64,000 nt of DNA from Chryseosolibacter sp964532595 (GTDB lineage Bacteria; Bacteroidota; Bacteroidia; Cytophagales; Cyclobacteriaceae), in the NCBI GenBank assembly GCA_964532595.1, contig CAZHIQ010000015.1:1-64000 (forward strand). Reading direction: 5' to 3'. The translations under genes were made by a program, and so were the position numbers. Of the stretch, positions 1 through 9,523 are shown piece by piece (position 1 is the first letter of the stretch; each line of letters opens with the position of its first letter). The notes below the pieces were generated by a model. It worked only from the letters and a program-made list of their open reading frames with translations. It was not told the origin of the DNA and searched no databases.

Positions 1-14
1 CGAAAAACTAATAG

Positions 15-1301
15 ATGCCTGAACGGAAAGGAGATTGGTTGATTCCTGAACGAAGAAGATGGTTCATTGTCGGCGTGATTTTCATCGCCATTGTATTCAA
101 TTACATGGACCGACAGATTGTATCAATTCTGAAACCGATGTTGAAGGACGAATTCAGCATCGGCGACGAGGGTTATGCAATCATCGTCAACGTATTCACT
201 GTGTGTTACACGATTATGTATCCCATTTCCGGTTGGCTTGTCGATAAGTTCGGCGCCCGATTGGTGATGTTTTATGGTGTGATCGGCTGGTCGCTCGCCT
301 GTATAGGTGGGGGCCTTTCGCGCGGTGTAGCTTCGTTTTCCTTTTTCAGGGGTGTGCTCGGGCTGGCCGAGCCGACCAACTTCCCTGCACAGCTTAAGGT
401 GGTAACTATATGGTTCGCAGGTAGAGTACGGGCAACGGCCAATAGTCTGTGCGTTGCGGGGAGTTCTATCGGTGCTATCCTTGCGCCTCCGGTAGTGGCA
501 TGGCTTGCTCTCACGTTCGACTGGCATACGGCGTTTATTACACTGGGTGCGGTCGGCCTTCTTATCGCCTTCCTTTGGAAGTGGATATACCGCGATCCTC
601 CGCCACATATTGCGGAGGAGGTTGCGCGCGAAACAAAGGACACCGATCAATCGGTGTTTGCCTGGGGTGAGTTGTGGAGAACCCGGAGCCTCTGGGGAAT
701 TCTTCTGATCCGATTCGTCAGCGATCCTGTCTGGTACTTTTGTCTTTTCTGGCTTCCCGGATACTTGCAGGAAGAGTCGGGATTGAGTTTGGCGCAGGTG
801 GGTATGCTTGGGTGGATACCGTTTCTGACCGCCGATCTGGGGGCCATTGGCACTGCAGCATGGTCGGATAAGCTTGTTCGCAAAGGAATCGAGCCGCTCC
901 GGGCTCGCAAGATCATGCTTTCGACGGTAGCTGTACTCGCACCGTTGTGTGCCCTTGCGCCCTCGCTTCCGGGTCCAGCGCCAACGTTGATCATTTTCAG
1001 CTTAGTTGCCGTGGCTTGCCTGAGCTGGCTCTTCACCGTCAGCGTAGTCGTGGCGGAAGCGTTCCCAGTGAAGAATGTCGCCAGCGTTCTTGGAATAGCC
1101 GGAGGCTTCGGTGCTTTTGGAGCCGTCATCTTCAATTTTGTGATCGGTGAGTTTATAGGCACTATCGGTGCCGACCGGATTTTTATCGCTATGGCATTCA
1201 TGCATCCCATAGCGGTCTGGATCCTCTGGACGATGGTGAAGAAGGAGAGACCGCCGACACAGGTTAATCGTGTACTTGAAATCAACAAACAAAATATATG
1301 A
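15..1301 (+). CDS. MFS transporter, ACS (hexuronate/anion:cation symporter) type
   Basis: A 428-residue inner-membrane transporter with about twelve hydrophobic helices and the usual MFS loop after helix 2 (GWLVDKFGAR). Sequence style matches the ACS family, which imports sugar acids such as hexuronates and galactonate. It starts with ATG only 14 bases into the window, so the true 5' end of the operon is not visible. Its stop overlaps the start of the FAD oxidoreductase by 4 bases, so the two are translationally coupled. As the first visible gene of a catabolic cluster it probably brings in one substrate, perhaps a sugar acid. The substrate is inferred, not shown. Confidence 0.85.
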   Translation: MPERKGDWLIPERRRWFIVGVIFIAIVFNYMDRQIVSILKPMLKDEFSIGDEGYAIIVNVFTVCYTIMYPISGWLVDKFGARLVMFYGVIGWSLACIGGGLSRGVASFSFFRGVLGLAEPTNFPAQLKVVTIWFAGRVRATANSLCVAGSSIGAILAPPVVAWLALTFDWHTAFITLGAVGLLIAFLWKWIYRDPPPHIAEEVARETKDTDQSVFAWGELWRTRSLWGILLIRFVSDPVWYFCLFWLPGYLQEESGLSLAQVGMLGWIPFLTADLGAIGTAAWSDKLVRKGIEPLRARKIMLSTVAVLAPLCALAPSLPGPAPTLIIFSLVAVACLSWLFTVSVVVAEAFPVKNVASVLGIAGGFGAFGAVIFNFVIGEFIGTIGADRIFIAMAFMHPIAVWILWTMVKKERPPTQVNRVLEINKQNI

Positions 1302-2710
1302 TGTCAACAGTGAAACAGATAACGGAGCCCGCTAGAAAGATTGGCGTGCGAAAGGAAGTGGATGTTCTCGTGGTAGGCGGTGGCCCGGCCGGGATTACGA
1401 CCGCATTAGCGGCCGCGGAAGATGGCCTTAAGGTGACCTTGGTGGAGAGCAGGAGCTTTGTCGGTGGAAATATGACGATAGGCTTGCCCATACTTGGATT
1501 CCTTGGCCAGAAAGGAAATCAGATTATCAAAGGTATTCCTCAACGATTGATCGATCGTCTCAAGCGGGTAGATGCCGCGAGTGAACACAGACCTTGTCCG
1601 CTGCACATGAGCCTCACGCTCGTCGAGCCCGAGGCGGTCAAGACGGTGGCTTTGGAAATGCTCAAAGAGGCCAATGTTGATGTCATGTTCTATACTTTCT
1701 GCGCAGGCGTCGTGAAAGAAGGTGATGACCTGAAAGGTATTATTGTGGAAAGCAAGGCGGGTCGCGAAGCGATTCTTGCAAAAGTGATCGTCGACTGTAC
1801 GGGTGACGCGGATGTCGCTTTCAGATCCGGAGTTCCCTGTGAATACGGCAATGAGCAGGGAGGCGTACAGCCCCCGACGCTCATGTTTTGTCTGGGCGGA
1901 GTTGACACGGAGAAGCTGCGTCTCAGTATTGCGGAGGAGCCGCGAACGTATCTGACTGACTTTATCCCCGCCGAATATTTTGGACAGAACAATCAGTTCG
2001 TGCTCGTCGGTATGAGGGGACAAATCAAGAAGGCACAGGATGCAGGCTTGCAAATTCCGGTTGAACGAACAATCCTCATTACCGGTCTTCGCAAAGGTGA
2101 AGTATGGGTGAATATGACACGGGTGAATGGCGTCAACGGTACCGATCCTGAAAGTCTCTCCTTCGGAGAAGTGGAAGGCAGAAAACAAATCATAGACATT
2201 CAGCGATATCTGATTGAATATGTGCCAGGTTTTGAGAATGCGTACTTCCTCAAGACGGCACCGTTTCTGGGCATTCGCGAAACGCGGCGCATCCTGGGAC
2301 ACTACACAATGACCCGCGATGATATTATGAGCTGCCGTCATTTTGACGACGCCATTGCAGTCGCGAGCTATCCGCTTGACATCCACCATCCGCAAGGCGG
2401 AGGTTGTACGCTCGAATGGTGCGGCGACTGCTACGACATTCCTTACGGATCACTTATTCCTCAAAAGGTGAACAATCTCATCGTGGCAGGACGCTGTATC
2501 TCGGCTACACACGAAGCAATGTCAGCGATACGCGTGATGGCGCCTTGCATGGCAATGGGAGAAGCCGCCGGCCGTGCGGCGAAGATGGCTGTCCGAAACA
2601 GCATCAGCCCATCGGAGATTGATGTCGCTGCGCTGCAAAGAGAGTTGCTGTCGAAAGGTGCCTATCTGAGGAAAGAGGCGAGTACAATAGGAGCACAACC
2701 GGTATCATAA
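1298..2710 (+). CDS. FAD-dependent oxidoreductase (FAD_oxidored family)
   Basis: A 470-residue flavoprotein. Residues 21-50 form the Rossmann dinucleotide-binding motif with GGGPAG at 27-32, and the C-terminal block around GRCISATHEA and GEAAGRAA is typical of the FAD_oxidored family, in which a second FAD contact closes the fold. No signal peptide or membrane helix is seen, so it should be cytoplasmic. Members oxidise diverse sugar-related or polyol substrates and most are unassigned. It overlaps the upstream MFS gene by 4 bases and the downstream EEP gene by 1 base, so all three are probably made together. The enzyme class is secure, the substrate is not. Confidence 0.85.
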   Translation: MMSTVKQITEPARKIGVRKEVDVLVVGGGPAGITTALAAAEDGLKVTLVESRSFVGGNMTIGLPILGFLGQKGNQIIKGIPQRLIDRLKRVDAASEHRPCPLHMSLTLVEPEAVKTVALEMLKEANVDVMFYTFCAGVVKEGDDLKGIIVESKAGREAILAKVIVDCTGDADVAFRSGVPCEYGNEQGGVQPPTLMFCLGGVDTEKLRLSIAEEPRTYLTDFIPAEYFGQNNQFVLVGMRGQIKKAQDAGLQIPVERTILITGLRKGEVWVNMTRVNGVNGTDPESLSFGEVEGRKQIIDIQRYLIEYVPGFENAYFLKTAPFLGIRETRRILGHYTMTRDDIMSCRHFDDAIAVASYPLDIHHPQGGGCTLEWCGDCYDIPYGSLIPQKVNNLIVAGRCISATHEAMSAIRVMAPCMAMGEAAGRAAKMAVRNSISPSEIDVAALQRELLSKGAYLRKEASTIGAQPVS

Positions 2711-3648
2711 TGATGGAAAAAGTCAGTGACTATTCGAGGCGTTCGTTTGTCAAGGCGCTAAGCGCATTGACCCTCGCTCCTTTAGCTGTTTCAGGAGCGA
2801 GCCGTGATGGTGATGCGATAGCAAAGGGAAGCCGTCACCGCATTCTAAGCGCCAATATTCGCGTCGCGCTTGACGAGGATGCCGAGAAGGGATTCGGATG
2901 GGAGGATCGAAAGAACATTTGCATTGATGTTCTCAAGAAGCAACGCGCCGACATAATCTGTTTTCAGGAGGTACTCGGTGTTCAAAACGAAGACCTTAAG
3001 GCGGCGATGCCCGCGTACTTTTCGTTCGGCTATGAGGGACCCGAGATGGATGCGCACAAAACCGGATACCACGGTGTGGCGAAGAATCCCATCTTCTTTT
3101 CAACACGACGCTACACGATGATTTCCGCGGGTACCTATTGGTTATCGGAGACGCCGCACATCGGCGGAAGCAAGGCATGGGGAACCGCCCGGGCGCGCCA
3201 CGTTAACTGGGTTCGTCTTCGGGATAAGAAGTCGGGCGATACTTTTCGTGTGTTGAGTCTTCACCTTGATCACGTAAGTCAGGCGGCCCGGGAAATGCAG
3301 GCCGCAATGGTTCTCTCGGAATGCGCACAGTATCCCGACGACTTTATTCAGATACTTGCCGGCGATTTCAATGTGAGTGCTTCGAACGCTGTCATTGAAC
3401 GAATCAAGGAGAACGGGTGGAAGGATACCTATACGGAAGTCCATGGCGACAATGAGCCCGGCTTTACGGTGCATTCCTTCCTCGGTGAGAACCATCCGAA
3501 AAAAGATGAGCGAAGAAAGATTGACTTCATTTTCACGAAGGGGAATGCTGACGCACAGTCGGCATCGATCGTCAAGGACCATCGTGATGGGAAGTACCCG
3601 AGCGATCACTATTTCGTGTTGACTGAGGTTGAACTGAAAACCAAATAG
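2710..3648 (+). CDS. Tat-exported endonuclease/exonuclease/phosphatase (EEP) family hydrolase
   Basis: A 312-residue protein of the DNase I-like EEP fold, a family of metal-dependent phosphoesterases acting on nucleic acids, inositol phosphates or sphingomyelin. Visible catalytic blocks are CFQEV, the HLDH motif, AGDFN and the C-terminal SDHYF. The N-terminus carries a twin-arginine motif (SRRSFVK) followed by a hydrophobic stretch, so the folded enzyme is exported by Tat. A start at 2713 is equally possible because two ATG codons lie in tandem. Location in an operon with transporters, kinases and a GDPD lipoprotein favours an extracellular phosphodiesterase or phosphatase that frees a small molecule over a DNA-repair nuclease. 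That role is inference. Confidence 0.83.
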   Translation: MMEKVSDYSRRSFVKALSALTLAPLAVSGASRDGDAIAKGSRHRILSANIRVALDEDAEKGFGWEDRKNICIDVLKKQRADIICFQEVLGVQNEDLKAAMPAYFSFGYEGPEMDAHKTGYHGVAKNPIFFSTRRYTMISAGTYWLSETPHIGGSKAWGTARARHVNWVRLRDKKSGDTFRVLSLHLDHVSQAAREMQAAMVLSECAQYPDDFIQILAGDFNVSASNAVIERIKENGWKDTYTEVHGDNEPGFTVHSFLGENHPKKDERRKIDFIFTKGNADAQSASIVKDHRDGKYPSDHYFVLTEVELKTK

Positions 3649-3649
3649 C

Positions 3650-4936
3650 ATGACAATGCACACGACCCCGCAAAACTCGCTTCTCGCCCGGGTGGGCATG
3701 CCTCCTCAGCTTGCCTGGGGTTATCTCGGAGTCCTCATTTTTATGATGGGCGATGGCGTCGAACAGGGCTGGCTTAGTCCTTACCTTATTGAGCGAGGGA
3801 TGTCGATTCAGCAATCGGCGACACTTTTCACCGCATACGGTGTGACCATAGCACTGTCGTCGTGGTTCTCGGGCGTACTGGCTGAAGGTTTTGGGCCGCG
3901 GAAAGCAATGATGAGTGGCATTCTCTTCTATATCCTCGGAACCGTTGGTTTCGTTGGATACGGAATGCCGGAGCTGAATTTCCCGGTCATGCTCATCACC
4001 TATGCGATTCGCGGATTCGGTTATCCATTGTTCGCCTACTCATTCCTGGTCTGGATAACCTATGGAAGTGAGAAAGGGAAGTTGGGTGCGGCAGTGGGTT
4101 GGTTCTGGTTTGTGTTCACGGGTGGACTTAATGTACTCGGCGCTTACTATTCAAGCTGGGCGATTGTATCTCTCGGATATCTCGAGACGCTGTGGAGTTC
4201 GATCTTCTGGGTTGCCGTCGGAGGGGTATGCGCCATCCTATTGTCTCGCGCACCGGGAACCCTGGGTGTTGCGCAGACTACAACATCGAGGGCGCGTGAA
4301 CTGCTCAAAGGGCTCACCATTGTTCGCGATGAACCCAAAGTATTGCTAGGAGGTATCGTAAGAATTATCAACACGACCGCGCAGTTTGCGTTTCCCGTGT
4401 TTCTTCCTCTTTACATGGCCGAGCATGGTTTTCCTACAACGGATTGGCTGAAGATCTGGGGTACCATTTTCACGAGCAACATTGCGTTCAACCTCATTTT
4501 TGGATTTGTGGGTGACAGGCTTGGATGGCAAAATACTGTGATGTGGTTCGGCGGTGTTGGTTGCGCGATTTCGACGCTGCTTCTATACTATGTGCCTCCG
4601 ATGGCGCCAGGTAACTTCTGGGTTGTATTGATCCCCGGCGTGCTTTGGGGCGCGCTTCTGGCTGGCTATGTCCCGCTGTCAGCTTTGGTGCCTTCGCTTG
4701 TAAAGCGCGACAAGGGAGCTGCGATGGCGATTCTAAATCTCGGCGCTGGCCTGCCCGTGTTCGTCGGCCCAGCGCTCGTCGGACTTTTTATCGGAACGGT
4801 AGGCAGCGAAGGTCTGATCTGGATTCTCGCCGGACTTTACCTTATAAGCGCCATTCTTACAAAGTTCATTGAGCTTCCCGAAGAAACGATCACCGCAGAA
4901 GAAGTTGGGGAGAAGGCGGTCAAGGTGATCCCATAA
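3650..4936 (+). CDS. MFS transporter, RbtT/DalT/CsbX (polyol permease) type
   Basis: A 428-residue inner-membrane transporter with about twelve hydrophobic helices. The opening section (MPPQLAWGYLGVLIFMMGDG and EQGWLSPYL) resembles the RbtT/DalT/CsbX group, whose characterised members import ribitol, D-arabinitol and related polyols or alpha-ketoglutarate. It begins one base after the EEP gene stops. It is the second MFS protein of the cluster and comes from a different subfamily than the first, so the cluster may handle two related substrates. The subfamily is reasonably clear from sequence. The polyol substrate is inferred from family and from the kinases downstream. Confidence 0.83.
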   Translation: MTMHTTPQNSLLARVGMPPQLAWGYLGVLIFMMGDGVEQGWLSPYLIERGMSIQQSATLFTAYGVTIALSSWFSGVLAEGFGPRKAMMSGILFYILGTVGFVGYGMPELNFPVMLITYAIRGFGYPLFAYSFLVWITYGSEKGKLGAAVGWFWFVFTGGLNVLGAYYSSWAIVSLGYLETLWSSIFWVAVGGVCAILLSRAPGTLGVAQTTTSRARELLKGLTIVRDEPKVLLGGIVRIINTTAQFAFPVFLPLYMAEHGFPTTDWLKIWGTIFTSNIAFNLIFGFVGDRLGWQNTVMWFGGVGCAISTLLLYYVPPMAPGNFWVVLIPGVLWGALLAGYVPLSALVPSLVKRDKGAAMAILNLGAGLPVFVGPALVGLFIGTVGSEGLIWILAGLYLISAILTKFIELPEETITAEEVGEKAVKVIP

Positions 4937-4985
4937 CGACAATTGATTGAATTGAAGATTGAACTGATAGACAAAAAAAGAGCGT

Positions 4986-5972
4986 ATGAAGATTCTGATT
5001 ACGGCACCCTACAACGATCCTGCACAGGACGTATTGCGTGAACATTTCGGCGAGATTGTATATCGTCCCTGGAAGCCACATGGGCGTGCCTATAACGAAA
5101 ACGAATTGATCAGTCTGTTGAAAGAAACCGATGCAGACGCGCTGATTACCGAACATGACGAGGTAACGGCTGGTGTTATTGACTCCTTTCCCGATCTGGC
5201 GTTTATCGGCGTTTGTCGGGGAACGCCTTCGAATGTTTCGCTGGCAACAGCAAAGGCCCGGGGAATTCCTGTGTTTACGACTCCAGCGCGAAACGCACAA
5301 GCTGTGGCGGAGATGTTTGTGGCCAACGTTATTACACTGATGCGCAACACCCTCGCGGGAATCGAATGGCTGGAAAGCGAGAGGTGGGAGAAGGGAGCGC
5401 ACACATCCTATCTGCAGTTCAAAGGAAATGAACTTGCGGGGAAGATAGTTGGAATGGTGGGTTTTGGAGCGGTAGGGCAACGAATTGCCCGGCTCGTCAG
5501 AGCGTTTCCCTGTAAGGTGCAGTTCTATGACCCATTCGTCGAGACGTTTGATAAGGAGTACTTGCAGGTGTCACTCGAAGAAGTTTTCACGACGAGTGAC
5601 ATTGTGTCGATAAACCTTCCCGTAACTGATCAGACACGCGGGATGATTGACAAGTCGCTCATTGACAGAATGCGGTCGGATGCCATATTTGTTAATACCG
5701 CCCGTGCTGCCGTGGTTAACCGAAACGACTTGCTTGACGCACTGGAGAACCAACGGATTCGTGGTGCGGTTCTCGATGTATTTGACAATGAGCCCCCGGA
5801 TGAAGTGGATTATCGGATTATTCACTTGCCGAATGTGCTGGCGACTCCCCATATTGCAGGGGCGACTTTTGAAGTGGAGGATCATCACGCCAGGATAATG
5901 AACGAAGCCTTGCTCACCCACTTCAGTGCTGAAGTGTTGGAAAAGGCGAACGGTAGAGGTGCTACAACATAA
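4986..5972 (+). CDS. D-isomer-specific 2-hydroxyacid dehydrogenase (phosphoglycerate dehydrogenase-like)
   Basis: A 328-residue cytoplasmic NAD(P)-dependent dehydrogenase. The nucleotide-binding motif GFGAVG lies at residues 159-164 and the catalytic triad of the family is present as Arg240 (NTARAAV), Glu269 (DNEPP) and His289 (TPHIAG). It interconverts a 2-hydroxyacid and a 2-oxoacid. It lacks the C-terminal ACT domain of biosynthetic SerA, so a catabolic role fits better than serine synthesis. It lies 49 bases after the polyol-type transporter and 32 bases before the LsrK-like kinase. Dehydrogenases of this type are often found beside LsrK-like kinases in sugar-acid clusters. Confidence 0.86.
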   Translation: MKILITAPYNDPAQDVLREHFGEIVYRPWKPHGRAYNENELISLLKETDADALITEHDEVTAGVIDSFPDLAFIGVCRGTPSNVSLATAKARGIPVFTTPARNAQAVAEMFVANVITLMRNTLAGIEWLESERWEKGAHTSYLQFKGNELAGKIVGMVGFGAVGQRIARLVRAFPCKVQFYDPFVETFDKEYLQVSLEEVFTTSDIVSINLPVTDQTRGMIDKSLIDRMRSDAIFVNTARAAVVNRNDLLDALENQRIRGAVLDVFDNEPPDEVDYRIIHLPNVLATPHIAGATFEVEDHHARIMNEALLTHFSAEVLEKANGRGATT

Positions 5973-6004
5973 AAAAGCGCTTTGATATTCTTAACTCTAA
6001 TCGT

Positions 6005-7450
6005 ATGACTTCAAAGCAAGCGTATCTGGTACTTGACATTGGAACGGGAAATGTGCGTGTAGCCATCACCTCACCGCGCGGTGATATTCTTGCGTTCGGT
6101 CGTGATAATGTGCGTTACGAACATGATGCTCGCTATCCTGATTCGCTGGAATTCAACCCCGACGAACTGTGGAGTGTCATTGTGCGCCTTACCCGCGATG
6201 CGATCCAGGAAGCGGGAAAGGTAGAGTTGCGAGCAGTTACGTCAAGCAGTCAGCGGGAAGGTGTGGTATTCCTTGATGCGCGTGGCCAAAACCTTATCGG
6301 CCTTCCAAACCACGATCATCGTGGACGCGAATGGGAAGGTTCGGTGGAGAATAAGTCGTGGATATACTCACGTACCGGGCGATATCCTTCGTCCCTTTTT
6401 TCAGCATTAAAGGCGGTGGGAATTCAGCAGCGCCGGCCTGATCTGTGGGAGCGTGTAGACACGATGTTGAGTATTTCGGATTGGGCATTGTTCCGGCTAA
6501 GCGGTATCCGCGGGTATGAGCATGCCCAAGCTTCGGAAACGCAGCTCTATGATGTTGCGGCGAAACAATGGTCGCCGGAGCTGTGTGCATCGTTCGGACT
6601 CTCCGAGTCTTTGCTTCCACCTTTGCATGATGCCGGAACCGTCATAGGTAAGGTGTTGCCAGAGGTGGCATCGGAAATGAACATTCCCGCGGGTATCCCT
6701 GTGGTGGTAGGCGGAGCCGACACCCAGTTGGCCATCCTCAGTACACGTCCGTCAGTAGAAGATATAGTGCTGGTATCGGGTACAACGACACCCGTAGTCA
6801 AGATTGTTCCGACCTATGTCACGGATCAACAACAGCGAACATGGACGAACAGGCATGCCGATGCCTCGTTCTTTATTCTGGAGACCAACGCCGGAGTTAC
6901 GGGGCTGAACTATCAACGATTGAAGGAGGTGTTCTATCCGAAGGAGAGCTATGAGGTGATGGAAGAAGAACTCGCTGCATTGAAAGATCCGCAGTGTGTT
7001 GCTTCGCTTGGATCGCTTGTGGCGGGAGAGTCGCCCCTCCAGCGGGGTGGATTTATCTTTCCCGCTCCGGTTTCGCACGAGCTGACACGCGCATCATTTG
7101 TTTGGGCGACGTTGTGGGACATCGCTTGCGCGGTCTACGAAAACTATAAAGCGCTGATTGATGTCACGCCACATCATGCGGAATATGTGTGGGGATGTGG
7201 AGGGGGCTTCCAAAGCGGAATGCTTTCACAATTTATAGCGTCATTGCTGAGAAAGCAGGTTCGGGTTAGAGAAGGCTATGCGCAGGCGTCCGTCCGCGGA
7301 GGGACTATACTCTGCAATAAGGCCATGCAGGTATCCGAAAACATAAGTGAAGAAAATGTGACAGTGATAGAACCCGGAACAGACGATAGATACGCGGAGT
7401 ACTACAATCGTTGGACGACGATCCGTCAGCGCTTTCGGGATATGGTATAA
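6005..7450 (+). CDS. FGGY-family carbohydrate kinase, LsrK (autoinducer-2 kinase)-like
   Basis: A 481-residue cytoplasmic ATP-dependent kinase of the FGGY family. The N-terminal phosphate-binding strand (VLDIGTGNVRVAI) and the later adenosine-site region (WGCGGGFQSG) are present. Overall it resembles LsrK, which phosphorylates the open-chain five-carbon autoinducer-2, although many LsrK-like proteins act on other short polyols or ketoses. No other lsr genes (ABC importer, LsrF, LsrG, LsrR) occur here, so a quorum-signal role is unlikely. It directly abuts a second, distinct FGGY kinase. Probable job: the first phosphorylation of the imported substrate. Confidence 0.84.
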   Translation: MTSKQAYLVLDIGTGNVRVAITSPRGDILAFGRDNVRYEHDARYPDSLEFNPDELWSVIVRLTRDAIQEAGKVELRAVTSSSQREGVVFLDARGQNLIGLPNHDHRGREWEGSVENKSWIYSRTGRYPSSLFSALKAVGIQQRRPDLWERVDTMLSISDWALFRLSGIRGYEHAQASETQLYDVAAKQWSPELCASFGLSESLLPPLHDAGTVIGKVLPEVASEMNIPAGIPVVVGGADTQLAILSTRPSVEDIVLVSGTTTPVVKIVPTYVTDQQQRTWTNRHADASFFILETNAGVTGLNYQRLKEVFYPKESYEVMEEELAALKDPQCVASLGSLVAGESPLQRGGFIFPAPVSHELTRASFVWATLWDIACAVYENYKALIDVTPHHAEYVWGCGGGFQSGMLSQFIASLLRKQVRVREGYAQASVRGGTILCNKAMQVSENISEENVTVIEPGTDDRYAEYYNRWTTIRQRFRDMV

Positions 7451-8914
7451 ATGATGGAGGAATCATACTTTATAGGAATAGATGTAGGAACGCAGGGTGC
7501 CCGGGTTGTACTGATGAGTGCGTCGGGCGAGTTGCTGAACATGCGCGAGGAGGTGTTTCCGCTTGATGGAGGGTCTCAACAGGAGCAACCCCCCAATCAA
7601 TGGTGGGAGGTTTGCTTAAACCAGCTGAAGGCTCTGACCTCGTCTGTTGCGACTACGATTGATTTGCGTGCAGTCAAGGCAGTTGCGGTTACCTCGACTT
7701 CGGGTACTGTCATTCCCGTCGACGGGAAGATGGAACCATTGCACAATGCAATTATGTACAGTGATCCTCGTTCGGCAGAGGAGGGAAGAGAGTGTCGTGA
7801 CCTGGCGTTGAAGTATACCCCTGAGGGATATACGGGATTCAATGCTTCCAGTGGCTTGTCGAAAATGGTTTGGTTTGCGCGCAACTATCCGGAAGCAGCG
7901 GGACGCATAGCCAAGTGGTTGCATGCGGCAGATTTTGTAACGGGAAAACTTTGCGGACGTTGGGGCGTGACCGATTTCACCAATGCGCTTAAGTCGGGGG
8001 TGGATCTTCGAACCGGTCAGTGGCCTGATTGGATTTATACACACCTGCCTGTACGGCAAGAGTCGCTGCCTACCGTAGTCGCCGCGGGTGAGCCGCTGGG
8101 AACGCTTACCTCCGATGTTGCTCGTTTCACGGGCTTGCAGGAGACTACTGTTGTGGTCGCAGGCATGACCGATGGATGTGCGTCGCAGATTGCCTCCGGG
8201 GCGGTAAGACTGGGAGATTGGAACACAACCATTGGTACTACGCTCGTTGTAAAAGGAGTGACCCGGGACCCCGTTGCCGATGCTGAGGGAAGGATCTATT
8301 CGCATCGGCACCCGGAGGGTTTTTGGATGCCTGGAGGGGCGAGCAACACCGGTGCTGATTGGGTGACGCGCGATTTCTCAGATAACCTGCAAGCGCTTAA
8401 CCTCGCCGCCGCGGCAGCCATACCAACAGGAGAGATGGCATGGCCGCTTGTAAAGAAGGGTGAGCGCTTTCCATTTATTGCGCCTCATGCATCCGGCTTT
8501 TCCCCCGCCGGCCTTGATCGGGTCAAGCTCTTTGCTGCCAATATGGAAGGAGTAGCCTATATCGAGCGTTATGCTTTTGAGTTGATAGAGTCGTTATCCG
8601 GAGAAAAGGTAGGTACTATTTATACTGCGGGCGGTGGAAGTAAGAGTGACACCTGGCTTAAAATCCGCGCGAATGTATTGAATCGTCCTATCGTCCGCAT
8701 GAAATATGTGTCAGGTGCGGTGGGTGCAGCGATCCTCGCGGCGTCAAAGACGCACTTCCGATCTGTTTCGCAAGCAACGGCTGCGATGACCATTGTCGAG
8801 AAACAGGTTGTGCCTGACGCCAGGCTCAGCGATGAATACGACGGGCATTACAAGCGTTTTCTTGATGCCCTTGTCACAAAGAACTATATAACGAGAAATC
8901 CTTTCCATGCTTAA
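7451..8914 (+). CDS. FGGY-family carbohydrate kinase, xylulokinase-like
   Basis: A 487-residue cytoplasmic kinase of the FGGY family with the N-terminal motif IGIDVGTQGARVVL and the C-terminal ATP-site region YTAGGGSKSDTW. It is closer in style to xylulokinases than is its upstream neighbour, so the two are not a recent duplication. The stop of the first kinase and this ATG are adjacent (a second ATG follows at 7454), and the end overlaps the histidine phosphatase gene by 8 bases, so the three are co-translated. The substrate is probably a pentulose, tetrulose or polyol, which is inference from family and context. Confidence 0.84.
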   Translation: MMEESYFIGIDVGTQGARVVLMSASGELLNMREEVFPLDGGSQQEQPPNQWWEVCLNQLKALTSSVATTIDLRAVKAVAVTSTSGTVIPVDGKMEPLHNAIMYSDPRSAEEGRECRDLALKYTPEGYTGFNASSGLSKMVWFARNYPEAAGRIAKWLHAADFVTGKLCGRWGVTDFTNALKSGVDLRTGQWPDWIYTHLPVRQESLPTVVAAGEPLGTLTSDVARFTGLQETTVVVAGMTDGCASQIASGAVRLGDWNTTIGTTLVVKGVTRDPVADAEGRIYSHRHPEGFWMPGGASNTGADWVTRDFSDNLQALNLAAAAAIPTGEMAWPLVKKGERFPFIAPHASGFSPAGLDRVKLFAANMEGVAYIERYAFELIESLSGEKVGTIYTAGGGSKSDTWLKIRANVLNRPIVRMKYVSGAVGAAILAASKTHFRSVSQATAAMTIVEKQVVPDARLSDEYDGHYKRFLDALVTKNYITRNPFHA

Positions 8915-9509
8915 TGTGTATTTGTTGCGTCACGGCCAGACCTCGTGGAATGCAGATGGAAACCGCTATTGTGGACGCACAGACGTGGCGCTGACTGATG
9001 TTGGTATCGCGCAAGCTCAGCAAGTGCGACATCAGCTTCGCAATGTTGATCTTGATGCCGTGTACTCGTCGCCTCTTGCCCGCGCCTGGCATACAGCCCG
9101 CATTGCGGGTGGAGATCGTGAAGTGGTGAAAGACGATCGCCTTATAGAAGTCGACTTCGGTGAATGGGAAGGCTTGACGCGAGAAGAGTTTATTGCCAAA
9201 GATCCGGATTCGTGGCACGCATGGGCGGAGAATCCGGAGGTCGCCCGAGCCGGGGGCACGGGTGAGACGGGAAGGGATATCATCATTCGCGTGAACGACT
9301 TCTTCGAGGAGATGCGAACTCGCCATGCGGGAGGAAAGATCCTTGTGGTAGGGCACAACGGGATAAACCGTCTGTACCTCGCCTATAAGCTGGGAATGAA
9401 ATTAAGAGACTACCGACGAATTGTTCAGGAGAATTCTGCCGTCACGCTTTTCACCCTCGACGAAAACGGAGAGCTTACTCTTCAATTGCTTAACAGTAAG
9501 GAGCCTTAA
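8907..9509 (+). CDS. Histidine phosphatase family protein (phosphoglycerate mutase-like)
   Basis: A 200-residue cytoplasmic protein of the histidine phosphatase superfamily. The phospho-acceptor is His9 in the RHGQ motif, followed by the family pattern TSWNADGN. The acid/base Glu is probably in the DFGEWEG block and the second His lies in VGHNG. Such proteins are phosphomonoesterases or cofactor-dependent mutases. The reading frame overlaps the kinase before it by 8 bases. In a cluster with two kinases it may remove phosphate from a sugar or polyol phosphate, relieve phosphosugar stress, or act as a true mutase. Sequence alone does not decide. Confidence 0.87.
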   Translation: MLNVYLLRHGQTSWNADGNRYCGRTDVALTDVGIAQAQQVRHQLRNVDLDAVYSSPLARAWHTARIAGGDREVVKDDRLIEVDFGEWEGLTREEFIAKDPDSWHAWAENPEVARAGGTGETGRDIIIRVNDFFEEMRTRHAGGKILVVGHNGINRLYLAYKLGMKLRDYRRIVQENSAVTLFTLDENGELTLQLLNSKEP

Positions 9510-9523
9510 ATTATTTTGTTGTC

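Noticed and set aside
1406..2395. A 329-codon open frame antisense to the FAD oxidoreductase gene
   Set aside because: It has no family features, and the sense frame carries clear Rossmann and family motifs. It is a shadow frame from codon bias.
3142..3699. A 185-codon minus-strand open frame over the EEP and MFS genes
   Set aside because: It crosses the junction of two well-supported plus-strand genes and has no domain features.
6005..7450. Reading the LsrK-like kinase as part of a quorum-sensing autoinducer-2 system
   Set aside because: No LsrA-D importer, LsrF, LsrG or LsrR is present, and the context is polyol or sugar-acid metabolism.
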